A stretch of 64,000 bases of DNA. Source: Prevotella heparinolytica. GTDB taxonomy: Bacteria; Bacteroidota; Bacteroidia; Bacteroidales; Bacteroidaceae. The translations under genes and the position numbers were made by a program. The stretch spans positions 1 through 64,000 of the forward strand of contig NZ_SLXB01000014.1 of NCBI RefSeq assembly GCF_004342845.1. The letters are read 5' to 3'. Positions 1 through 7,642 of the stretch are shown here, one piece after another (position 1 is the stretch's first letter; every line of letters begins with the position of its first letter). Below the pieces are notes generated by a model that was not told the origin of the DNA, ran no database searches, and was given only the letters and a program-made list of their open reading frames with translations.

Positions 1-96
1 AAGCCAATAAAACAGGTAATTAAGAAAATGTATTAGCTTGATAATCAGGTATTATCGAAATACGAAAGACTTGTATAAGGTCAGGCCTCCGCAACC

Positions 97-127
97 AAAA
101 AGCCGTTCAAAAACTGAACGGCTTTTT
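97..127. terminator. Bidirectional hairpin terminator
   Basis: A 12-bp perfect stem (97-108 with 116-127) encloses a 7-nt loop and is flanked by A and T runs on either side, so it can end transcription from both directions. It lies 60 bp beyond the stop of the minus-strand operon at 188-3111. Bases 1-96 hold no gene I can recognise; they probably belong to the 3' region of a gene left of the window. Confidence 0.8.
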
Positions 128-187
128 CTTTTCCTGTCATCTACGTGGCTGTTTCGGGGCTGTATGAAAGTTTCGGGTTGAGTTTCG

Positions 188-1048
188 TTATTCCGTAGGC
201 TTCGGTTTGTCTGTCAGTTCTATTTTGCCTCCAGACTCCAGTTTTACATTCAAAGCTGCTTCTTTGGCCAATGGTGTCCATAGCATTTGCCTGCACTCGT
301 TTTTCTGCAATGTGCAGTATGCGCTACGGCTACCGCTCAGGTACTCCGTATCAATGTGGAAGGAATCCGTATTTACTGTCCAATTTCCGATGTAATCCAA
401 GTTCAGATGCATTGTCTCTGCCGAGCCGCTTTTGAAATGCCAGTTGTTTCCGCTTTGGATATGTATGGAGCGGAAATGGCTGTTCTCTATCACGACCGGA
501 CCATAAATATGCCTGAAAGAAAGACTCAGACTGTCGCGCTCAAAGCCTCTGATCGTGCTCTTCTGGTCGTACATGTTAGATACGATGCTCTGTACGCCGG
601 GGGGGACTGACAGGGTCATGCCGGTTTTGGAGTTCACGCTCAACCAAAATGTGCGAGCGAACTTTTTGTCTAATTTCTCCAATGGAAAGGCAAACGACAC
701 GGTCACTGTGTCTTCGGCGGATGTTATGGAAACAAAGGGCTCTAAGTCGGCGGCGAAAGAGATGCTGCCCGAAGCAGACGAGTCGGTAGGACATATCTCT
801 AAAGGGATTTCTATGAAAGATGCCTCTTTGATTCTTTCTGCATCGCCGTTTCGGTTGCGGTCCGCACGCGGAGCAAGCAGTTTCAATACTTTGCATTCCG
901 GAAGTGGAAAAGTTTTGGGTGCCTCGGTGAAATATAGTTCATAGTCGTCCCTGTTCAGTCCATGCTTTGACATGTAGAATATCGTGCCGCTCATCAGCAA
1001 CAGTCCGCCGAGCAGCACTCCCAATATGATATAACTTGTTCGTTTCAT
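188..1048 (-). CDS. Membrane-anchored protein of unknown function
   Basis: This 286-residue protein has one N-terminal membrane segment (about residues 6-26) with no lipobox cysteine. The rest is polar, beta-rich and probably extracytoplasmic. Its C-terminal half has the look of the beta-helical adhesin-like domains often found beside GntR/ABC modules, but I cannot assign a named family with certainty. It is the last gene of a four-gene minus-strand operon and starts 9 bp after the GntR regulator. Its role is probably linked to envelope stress or to whatever the ABC module senses; that is inference from position. Confidence 0.75.
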   Translation of the reverse strand: MKRTSYIILGVLLGGLLLMSGTIFYMSKHGLNRDDYELYFTEAPKTFPLPECKVLKLLAPRADRNRNGDAERIKEASFIEIPLEICPTDSSASGSISFAADLEPFVSITSAEDTVTVSFAFPLEKLDKKFARTFWLSVNSKTGMTLSVPPGVQSIVSNMYDQKSTIRGFERDSLSLSFRHIYGPVVIENSHFRSIHIQSGNNWHFKSGSAETMHLNLDYIGNWTVNTDSFHIDTEYLSGSRSAYCTLQKNECRQMLWTPLAKEAALNVKLESGGKIELTDKPKPTE

Positions 1049-1057
1049 TATCTGTCT

Positions 1058-1429
1058 TTATTTTTTCTGTTTCTTACCATATGCCCGATACATGGCCATG
1101 AGTTCTTCTTCGGTCACGCCGAGCATGTATATTTGCTTGAAGAAGTAATCGGCTTCTTCTGTCAGGAAGGATTCTTTCCGTAGGAAATGAATCAGTTCGC
1201 GCGCACCGACTGTCACGAAGTAACCGATGCCCCGCTTGATATGGATGATGCCTTGCGTCTGCAAGTAGTCGTACGAGCGCATCACGGTATTGGCGTTGAC
1301 CTCCACCACAGCCGCATACTCACGCACCGAAGGAATGCGCTCTTCCTCCCGATACTGTCCGAGGAGTATCTCGTCGCAGAGGCGGTCTGCTATTTGCAGG
1401 TAGATGGCCTTACTTTCTTTGAAATTCAT
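1058..1429 (-). CDS. GntR-family regulator, YtrA subfamily
   Basis: This is a short 123-residue regulator. A GntR winged helix-turn-helix occupies about residues 8-72 (core RIPSVREYAA, then VNANTVMRSY and a wing near residue 66). Only about 50 residues follow, too few for a FadR/HutC ligand domain, which is the YtrA layout. YtrA-type proteins normally repress the ABC transporter operon that encodes them, and this one sits directly after an ABC ATPase and permease. A dyad matching the YtrA operator form lies over the operon start at 3136-3157. Autoregulation is therefore well supported; the inducing signal cannot be read from sequence. Confidence 0.9.
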   Translation of the reverse strand: MNFKESKAIYLQIADRLCDEILLGQYREEERIPSVREYAAVVEVNANTVMRSYDYLQTQGIIHIKRGIGYFVTVGARELIHFLRKESFLTEEADYFFKQIYMLGVTEEELMAMYRAYGKKQKK

Positions 1430-1435
1430 ACTTTA

Positions 1436-2263
1436 TCACCAACGGTTAATGATTTCTGACTCTTTGAAACGGAAATAGGCAAGCACCCAGTTGAATAGGG
1501 TGGCGAGCGAACATAAGATGCTTCCCCAGAAGGCGGCTTGCTCGTCCGTGAAAAACTTATTTTCCATATAATTATCGGGGAATAGCACTTTTACTAACCC
1601 TGCGCCAATCAACAAGTAGACTATGACGATGACAACTCCGGCGGCAAACGTCTTGAGGAAAGCATTCTTGGCCCAAATGGAGCTGCCCAGTACGAAGCAG
1701 GATTGCAAGAGGAAATAGAAACTTACGCCAAACATAAATTTGTCACAATTATTGAAAGCTGTCCAATGTTCTGCCGGGCCTACGAGATAGACGGAAAGCG
1801 GCACGGAGGCTATCCGGCTCGCTTCGGGGTATTTTACCGTAAAATACAGCACGCGGGTCCAGTCTGCCAGTTTGAAGGACACCAAGAAAACGATGAGGAA
1901 GCCGAACGTGAAAACCAGCCAGCGCGAGAGGAATTTCTCGAACATCGTGGCCGGTGTCAGCAGCATGGCTGTACGGCCGGTCTTTGTCTTCATTCGTTCC
2001 ATGATGAACGATGCGCTCAGGCAGCCCATGAGGACAATGCACCAGATAAATGTTATCGCGTGAAAAGGCCATGCCGGGTCATTAGTCACTCCTTCCCAAT
2101 TGCGATCGGTATATTCAATATATCCGTTCCATATAAAGATTATCGCAATCATGCCGTACATCAACACCATGCGCAGCACATTGGCTTTCCAGTTTTCCAC
2201 CATATCCTTGCGGCACAGGTTCACAAAACGGGGCATACTAAAAAAGGTATCACGTATCATCAT
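1436..2263 (-). CDS. ABC transporter permease
   Basis: This 275-residue integral membrane protein has about six hydrophobic segments (near residues 32-50, 66-90, 112-132, 168-192, 200-224 and 238-256). It is preceded by the ATPase gene with a 2-bp gap and followed by the GntR gene 6 bp on, so the three are translated as a unit. The architecture fits ABC-2-like permeases of YtrA-controlled systems, often tied to cell-envelope antibiotic stress. Substrate and direction of transport are unknown. Confidence 0.85.
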   Translation of the reverse strand: MMIRDTFFSMPRFVNLCRKDMVENWKANVLRMVLMYGMIAIIFIWNGYIEYTDRNWEGVTNDPAWPFHAITFIWCIVLMGCLSASFIMERMKTKTGRTAMLLTPATMFEKFLSRWLVFTFGFLIVFLVSFKLADWTRVLYFTVKYPEASRIASVPLSVYLVGPAEHWTAFNNCDKFMFGVSFYFLLQSCFVLGSSIWAKNAFLKTFAAGVVIVIVYLLIGAGLVKVLFPDNYMENKFFTDEQAAFWGSILCSLATLFNWVLAYFRFKESEIINRW

Positions 2264-2265
2264 TC

Positions 2266-3111
2266 TTATTTGTTAGAGTGAAACATATTTGCTATTTTCC
2301 CGGGAGAGGAGAGCACCGCTCCAAACAACAGCTCGAGGTTTATCTCCGATTCCTCACCATCCGCATTGGGCAGCATCAGGTAATTGCCTTGCACGGAAGG
2401 CAGTGCATACAATGCTTTCTGCGCCAATTCCCGGTTGTCACTTTCCACAAAGAGAAGCTTGCGGCAAATGTCGGTCGTGGATGCGTCGAGCATCACATGC
2501 TTGTTGTCCATGATGAGCACGTGGTCCAGAATCTTGTCGATATCCCTCACTTGATGGGTAGAAACGACAATCGTCTTGTCGTCCGACATTCCGGAAGCAA
2601 TGAACTTGCGAAACTGACTCTTGCCGGGGATATCAAGTCCATTGGTGGGTTCGTCCATCAGCAGCAACGAAGTGTTGGTGGCCAAGGCAAAGCTCATGAA
2701 CACTTTTTTCTTCTGTCCCATAGAAAGAGCGCCCAGATTGATGTCCTGCTCCATCTCGAAAAAATGCAGATACCTCATCATGTCTTCTTTGCTGAAACGC
2801 GGATAGAACGGGCTGTTCAGCTCCACATAGCTGACAAGGGAGATAGCCGGAAGCTCAAACTCTTCGGGCACCAGAAACATGTCCTGCAACGTGATGGGCA
2901 ACCGGCGGCGTACATCGACATCGTGATATATCACTTTCCCATGCTTGGGGGTGAGCAAACCGCTCATCAAATAAAGCAAAGTGGACTTGCCGGCTCCGTT
3001 CTTGCCCAGTAATCCATAAACCCTGCCTTTCTCCAATGAGAGGGAAAAATCGTCCAGCACATCTTTCTTGCCTCGACGATAACTGAATGAAATGTTTTCT
3101 ACTTGTAGCAT
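2266..3111 (-). CDS. ABC transporter ATP-binding protein
   Basis: This is a 281-residue ABC ATPase. The Walker A motif GKNGAGKST is at about residues 36-44, the signature LSMGQKK is near residue 136, and Walker B ends in MDEPTNGLD. A Bacteroidetes promoter and operator lie at 3136-3190, so a longer in-frame start at 3231 would begin upstream of the transcript; the ATG at 3109-3111 (MLQVENISF) is the sensible start. It heads the operon with a permease and a YtrA-type repressor and should power export or signalling by that permease. Confidence 0.92.
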   Translation of the reverse strand: MLQVENISFSYRRGKKDVLDDFSLSLEKGRVYGLLGKNGAGKSTLLYLMSGLLTPKHGKVIYHDVDVRRRLPITLQDMFLVPEEFELPAISLVSYVELNSPFYPRFSKEDMMRYLHFFEMEQDINLGALSMGQKKKVFMSFALATNTSLLLMDEPTNGLDIPGKSQFRKFIASGMSDDKTIVVSTHQVRDIDKILDHVLIMDNKHVMLDASTTDICRKLLFVESDNRELAQKALYALPSVQGNYLMLPNADGEESEINLELLFGAVLSSPGKIANMFHSNK

Positions 3112-3135
3112 ATACTTAAATGATTGTGGGTTTTT

Positions 3136-3157
3136 GTGTATTAGTAAAATAGTACAC
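3136..3157 (-). promoter_or_regulatory. YtrA-type operator
   Basis: The dyad GTGTAyTA-N6-TArTACAC (GTGTA at 3136-3140, TACAC at 3153-3157) is perfectly symmetrical in its outer eight bases. YtrA-family GntR proteins are known to bind dyads with AGTGTA and TACACT arms. It sits where the transcript of the ABC/GntR operon should begin, a standard repressor position. Confidence 0.75.
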
Positions 3158-3159
3158 TG

Positions 3160-3190
3160 CAAAAGTATGTATTCTTTTGGGAATAGCAAA
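3160..3190 (-). promoter_or_regulatory. Promoter of the ABC/GntR operon
   Basis: On the minus strand a -33 TTTG (3190-3187) is followed after 19 bp by a -7 element TACTTTTG (3167-3160). This matches the Bacteroidetes consensus TTTG and TAnnTTTG with 19-21 bp spacing. The operator starts 3 bp downstream of the -7 element. Confidence 0.8.
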
Positions 3191-3338
3191 TTATTAATCG
3201 GATTTTTTTTAATAATTCTTTCGGGCAACACGAAACGGAACGAAAAAAATAGATGAAAGGTGCATCATACGTTTTCAACCTTGAATTTGCGAAAGGTGGA
3301 AAATTGTTTACTTTTTATAAGAATGTACGTCTGCCGGC

Positions 3339-3685
3339 GCTTGCTGTATAGATGTTCTTTACGGGAAATATAGATGCAGTGCGCTCGGAATATAGATGCA
3401 GCATGGTGGAAATATATCTCCACCGAATCCTGCCTACAGGTATCTCTCGAAAGGGGAGGCTCCTTGAGATGTCTTTGTGTTAATTATTGACAAAGCAATG
3501 TCCTTATGGAACATCATGCCGAAAAACTAAGCGTCATAAATGTAACATTTAAGGCTTAAAATGTAACATTTGGTACACATAGCATAGCACAGCATAGCAT
3601 AGTATAGCATACCCCCTCCTCAAGAGTTCCCCCGAAACCGGGGGCACCGAGGGCTCGGCCGTTCCGTCCGCGGAGGAGGAATATC
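3339..3685 (-). repeat. Dispersed intergenic element, copy A
   Basis: This is the inverted first copy of an element also found at 43455-43775, with its core again at 63170-63325. Read on the minus strand it has: a C-rich nested hairpin (perfect CCCCCG/CGGGGG stem at 3629-3644); an ATGCT-like microsatellite; two AAATGTAACATTT palindromes (3538-3550 and 3559-3571); a conserved GAGAGATACCTGTAGGC block; and four TATA-centred units whose centres fall at 3414.5, 3392.5, 3370.5 and 3348.5, exactly 22 bp apart. The first unit is a 20-bp palindrome (3405-3424). It fills most of the 678-bp gap between divergent operons. Confidence 0.8.
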
Positions 3686-3761
3686 GCCGGAAGATGAATG
3701 GCGGCTCATATCTTTTGAAAACATTGCATTTTCTTATCGTGGTTATTCCAAAGATTTTCCG

Positions 3762-3769
3762 TAAGTTTG
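3762..3769 (+). promoter_or_regulatory. -7 element of the chaperone/mutL operon
   Basis: TAAGTTTG fits the Bacteroidetes -7 consensus and lies 20 bp before the ATG at 3790. No good TTTG is seen at the expected -33 position, so this is a moderate prediction. Confidence 0.5.
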
Positions 3770-3789
3770 CGGGTCTTAAATAAGAGTGG

Positions 3790-5334
3790 ATGATGGTTAG
3801 ATTGGCTTTGATATCTGTGCTTTGGGGATTCGTTTTGGCTGTTTCGGCTCAAAACGACCCGGTGCTCATGCGTATTGACGGAAAGGAGGTTTTTCGTTCT
3901 GAGTTCGAGCGTTTCTGTGATAAAAAAGGCATGAATGCAGGTGTAGGGCGAAAAGAACTGAATGAGTATGTCGATTCTTTTGTGAGCTTTAAGTTGAAAG
4001 TTGCTGCGGCCAAAGCTGCGGGATTGGATACGGCCACCGTTTTTCTGAAAGAACGAGAACGTTATCGTAACCGGTTGGTCAGGGCTTACCTGACGGATAT
4101 GGAAACTGCCGGTAAGGAGGCACGTGACTTTTACGATAAGATGAAATCCGGGCATCGCGCAGGGCAAGTGCTGGTGAAGCATGTTTTTAAATACCTTCCT
4201 CAAAATATTTCCGGCCATGCGATGCGGGAGGTAGAACACAAAATGGATTCTGTCTTCAGGCAGTTGGAGAAAGCGAATGCGGCAACGGATTTCGATGTTT
4301 GTGTCAATCTTTTTTCTGATGACAAAAGCTCTTTCTGGGTTAGTCGGACGCAAATGCCGATAGAGTTTGAAGACGTTGTGTTTGGCTTGAAGGTAGGAGA
4401 GTTCTCCCGTCCGTTCTTCACTCCGCAGGGCATTCACATTGCGAAAGTTCTTGAACGAAAGGAGTTTGATGAAGTGAAGGATGAAGTCATCCATCGTCAG
4501 ACCTTTCGGTATGGAGATAATAAGATTACCCGAACTTTTGTGGAGAAACTGAAGAAGGAGTATCGCTATACGCCCGACAAAGCTGGCATAGACGAACTTC
4601 TGTCGGCAGGCAGTACGCGTCGGACACTCTTTACGTTGGATGGAAAATCGTACACCGGAGAGGGCTTTTCCCGTTTCGCAGCTGCGCATCCGGCCGGGGT
4701 TCGCAAACAGTTAGAGGAGTTTGTCATGAAGACCGTGCTGGATTATGAGAACAGTCGTTTGGAGCGGAAACACCCGGAGTTCAGGATGCTGCTGCAAGAG
4801 CATTGCGACAGTGTATTGCTTGCCGAAATTATTCATCGTGAAATCGGAGAAGAGAAAGTGGGGAATGAAGCGGAATTAAAGGGATATTTTGAAACGCACC
4901 GTTCGGATTTTCATTGGGGGGAGGCACGTTATAAAGGGATGGTGTTGCATTGCGTCACCAAACGGGTGGCCAAGCAAGCGAGGAAGCTCCTGAAGAAACT
5001 GCCTGAAACCGAATGGAAAGATGCCATTCGGTTGACTTTTAATGCCGAAGGGAAGCAGCAGATACAGGCAGAGCAAGGAACATATGCTCCCGGCGATAAT
5101 GGGTATGTGGATCAGTTGGTTTTTGGAAAGAGAGAAATGGCTCCGGTTTTGTCATACCCTTTTACAATAGTGCTCGGCAAGAAGCAAAAAGGACCGGATA
5201 GTTGGGAGGAAGTACATGAATCCGTAACCATGGCCTATCAAAATCATCTGGAAGCACTTTGGACCGCAAAGTTGCGTTCTGCTGCTAAGGTTGAATTTGA
5301 ACAAGAGGTTTTAAAAACCGTTAATAATCACTGA
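3790..5334 (+). CDS. Periplasmic parvulin-type peptidyl-prolyl isomerase
   Basis: This is a 514-residue secreted protein with a signal peptide at residues 1-20 ending AVSAQ. An N-terminal helical chaperone-like part follows, then a PpiC/rotamase-like domain at about residues 145-235 with the typical VLVKHVF start and FFTPQGIHI end. The second half is a further chaperone-like module without a clear catalytic domain. It is the first of three consecutive foldase-like genes and overlaps the next one by one base (TGATG), which implies translational coupling. The expected role is folding of outer-membrane or secreted proteins in the periplasm. Confidence 0.85.
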   Translation: MMVRLALISVLWGFVLAVSAQNDPVLMRIDGKEVFRSEFERFCDKKGMNAGVGRKELNEYVDSFVSFKLKVAAAKAAGLDTATVFLKERERYRNRLVRAYLTDMETAGKEARDFYDKMKSGHRAGQVLVKHVFKYLPQNISGHAMREVEHKMDSVFRQLEKANAATDFDVCVNLFSDDKSSFWVSRTQMPIEFEDVVFGLKVGEFSRPFFTPQGIHIAKVLERKEFDEVKDEVIHRQTFRYGDNKITRTFVEKLKKEYRYTPDKAGIDELLSAGSTRRTLFTLDGKSYTGEGFSRFAAAHPAGVRKQLEEFVMKTVLDYENSRLERKHPEFRMLLQEHCDSVLLAEIIHREIGEEKVGNEAELKGYFETHRSDFHWGEARYKGMVLHCVTKRVAKQARKLLKKLPETEWKDAIRLTFNAEGKQQIQAEQGTYAPGDNGYVDQLVFGKREMAPVLSYPFTIVLGKKQKGPDSWEEVHESVTMAYQNHLEALWTAKLRSAAKVEFEQEVLKTVNNH

Positions 5335-6239
5335 TGCAACCGATTAAAACATTATCTTCGTACTTTAAAATGAGTAAATATCAGTTGGCGATGCGAACAA
5401 CCGGCTTTGGACTTTTGATTCTCTTCCTCTGCATGTCATGCAATGACCGGCACGATCATGAAGGGCGGACACCTTTGGTGGAGCTGGATGGTTATTTTCT
5501 CTATAAGGAAGATTTGCAATCGGTGCAGCCCGTAGGTTTGTCAAAAGACGACAGTTTGTTGTTTGCCGAACATTATGTACGTAATTGGGCGGAAGATGTG
5601 TTGCTGTATGATAAAGCAATGGATAATATTCCCAATAATGGTGAAATAGAGAAACTTGTGGAGAACTATCGTAAGGCTTTGATAGTACATACCTACCAGC
5701 AGGCTTTAATACATCAACAGCTCTCGGATGAGATTTCCGAGCAGGACTTGACAGACTATTACGAGAAGAATCAGGCTCTTTTTAAGGTGGAACGCCCGTT
5801 GATCAAAGGTTTGTTCATTAAAGTTCCTTTGTCGGCTCCGCAGTTGTCCAATGTCCGCCGCTGGTATAGGACGGAGGCGCGCGAAGCTGTGGAGAAGCTG
5901 GAAAAATATAGCTTGCAAAATGCCGTGAAGTATGAATACTTTTATGACAAATGGGTGCCGGCGTCGGATATTCTGGCGATGATGCCGTTGAAAGTAGCCA
6001 ATCTGGAAGGCTATCTCGGCGAACATCGGCAAATTGAATTGAAAGATACGGCTTTTTATTATTTTCTTAATGTGAGCGATCTTCGCTCGGCAGGTGAGCA
6101 GGCACCCTATGAGTTTGCACATGCTCAGGTGAAAGACATGCTGCTGAATATGAAGCAAGTGGATTTTATGAAAAAGGTGAAAGACGACCTGTATCAGAGT
6201 GCAGTGAAAAAAGACAAGATTAAATATTATTTAGAATAA
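5334..6239 (+). CDS. Parvulin-like lipoprotein, putative periplasmic chaperone
   Basis: A lipoprotein signal precedes the cysteine in LFLCMSC, near residue 36 when counted from 5334. The ATG at 5334 overlaps the previous stop, which favours coupled initiation, but in-frame ATGs at 5370 and 5391 would give a more ordinary signal peptide length, so the true start may be one of these. The body (SurA_N-like helices, then a divergent segment around EQDLTDYYEKN) resembles PpiC family proteins without a full catalytic domain. It sits between two parvulins and probably acts with them. Confidence 0.75.
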   Translation: MQPIKTLSSYFKMSKYQLAMRTTGFGLLILFLCMSCNDRHDHEGRTPLVELDGYFLYKEDLQSVQPVGLSKDDSLLFAEHYVRNWAEDVLLYDKAMDNIPNNGEIEKLVENYRKALIVHTYQQALIHQQLSDEISEQDLTDYYEKNQALFKVERPLIKGLFIKVPLSAPQLSNVRRWYRTEAREAVEKLEKYSLQNAVKYEYFYDKWVPASDILAMMPLKVANLEGYLGEHRQIELKDTAFYYFLNVSDLRSAGEQAPYEFAHAQVKDMLLNMKQVDFMKKVKDDLYQSAVKKDKIKYYLE

Positions 6240-6249
6240 GATACCAAGA

Positions 6250-7617
6250 ATGAAAAAGTGTATGAACTTTAAGTTTGTAGTTTTATTAGCCTTGACACTA
6301 TGGTTCGGTCCTACCGTTTACGGGCAAGACAACGTGATTGATGAGGTGGTATGGGTTGTAGGCGACGAGGCCATCTTGAAGTCCGAAGTGGAGGAGGCGC
6401 GCATGAGTGCACTGTATGAAGGACGAAAATTCGATCGTGACCCTTACTGTGTGATACCCGAAGAGATAGCCGTGCAAAAGCTATACCTCCATCAGGCGGC
6501 ACTTGATAGTATCGAGGTTTCCGAAAATGAAGTTGTGCAACGTGTGGACTATATGACGAATATGTACATCGCCAATATCGGCTCGCGCGAGAAAATGGAA
6601 GAATACTTCAATAAGACCTCCAGCCAGATTCGTGAAACATTGCGCGAGAATGCACGCGAAGGGTTGAAAGTACAGAAGATGCAGCAGAAATTAGTCGGAG
6701 AAGTAAAGGTGACTCCGGCCGAGGTACGCCGTTATTTTAAGGATTTGCCGCAGGACAGTATTCCTTATATCCCGACTCAGGTGGAAGTGCAGATTATTAC
6801 CCAGCAGCCCAAAATTCCTTTGGAAGAGATTGAAGATGTAAAAAGACGTTTGCGGGAATACACCGAGCGCATCAATAAAGGCGAAAGCTTCTCCATGCTG
6901 GCCCGTCTCTATTCTGACGATCGCGCGTCGGCAATCAATGGCGGCGAAATGCCGTTTACCGGACGCGGATATTTAGACCCGGCTTTTGCCAATGTGGCTT
7001 TCAACCTGCAAGATCCGAACAAGGTTTCCAAAATAGTGGAGTCGGAATATGGTTTCCATATCATTCAGCTGATGGAAAAACGTGGCGACCGCATCAAAGT
7101 GCGTCATCTTCTTTTGAAACCTCATATTCCGGAAGCGGCTTTGACAGCCGGATGTGTACGTTTGGACTCCATTGCCGACGACATCCGTAATGGCAAGTTC
7201 TCGTTCGAGGAGGCTGCCGCCGTGCTTTCGCAGGACAAGGATACGCGTAATAACCACGGTCTGCTGCCCAATCCCAACTCGAATACATCCAAGTTTGAGA
7301 TGCAGGAACTTCCTCCTGAAATAGCCAAAGTGGTAGACAAGATGAAGGTGGGTGAAATTTCCGAGGCATTCACCATGATTCCGCAAAAGACGGGAAAAGA
7401 AGAGTGCGTGATCGTGAAGTTGAAGAGCCGTACGGCAGGACATAAAGCAACGATTGCCGACGACTATCAGAACCTGAAGGAAATAGTACTTGAGAAACAT
7501 CGCAGCCAAGTATTGGATAAGTGGATTCGCGAGAAGCAGAAGCATACTTATGTCCGCATTAAGGATAGTTGGAAGAATAACTGTACGTTCAAGTATCCGG
7601 GCTGGATTAAAAATTGA
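6250..7617 (+). CDS. SurA-like periplasmic peptidyl-prolyl isomerase
   Basis: The 455-residue product has a signal peptide (about 1-25) and then a SurA N-terminal chaperone domain beginning DNVIDEVVWVVGDEAI, the usual form in this phylum. Two parvulin domains follow at about residues 175-280 and 283-390; the first carries GGEMPFTGRGYLDPAF and ESEYGFHIIQL. SurA proteins escort unfolded outer-membrane beta-barrels to the BAM machinery. The gene lies 10 bp after the parvulin-like lipoprotein and 25 bp before an OstA-like gene, which fits an envelope biogenesis operon. Confidence 0.9.
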   Translation: MKKCMNFKFVVLLALTLWFGPTVYGQDNVIDEVVWVVGDEAILKSEVEEARMSALYEGRKFDRDPYCVIPEEIAVQKLYLHQAALDSIEVSENEVVQRVDYMTNMYIANIGSREKMEEYFNKTSSQIRETLRENAREGLKVQKMQQKLVGEVKVTPAEVRRYFKDLPQDSIPYIPTQVEVQIITQQPKIPLEEIEDVKRRLREYTERINKGESFSMLARLYSDDRASAINGGEMPFTGRGYLDPAFANVAFNLQDPNKVSKIVESEYGFHIIQLMEKRGDRIKVRHLLLKPHIPEAALTAGCVRLDSIADDIRNGKFSFEEAAAVLSQDKDTRNNHGLLPNPNSNTSKFEMQELPPEIAKVVDKMKVGEISEAFTMIPQKTGKEECVIVKLKSRTAGHKATIADDYQNLKEIVLEKHRSQVLDKWIREKQKHTYVRIKDSWKNNCTFKYPGWIKN

Positions 7618-7642
7618 CCCGTAGGGATTTACATAAATTTGT

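Noticed and set aside
60..96. 3' end of a tRNA (sequence ending in CAACCA)
   Set aside because: No cloverleaf can be drawn from the upstream bases; the CCA is not enough evidence.
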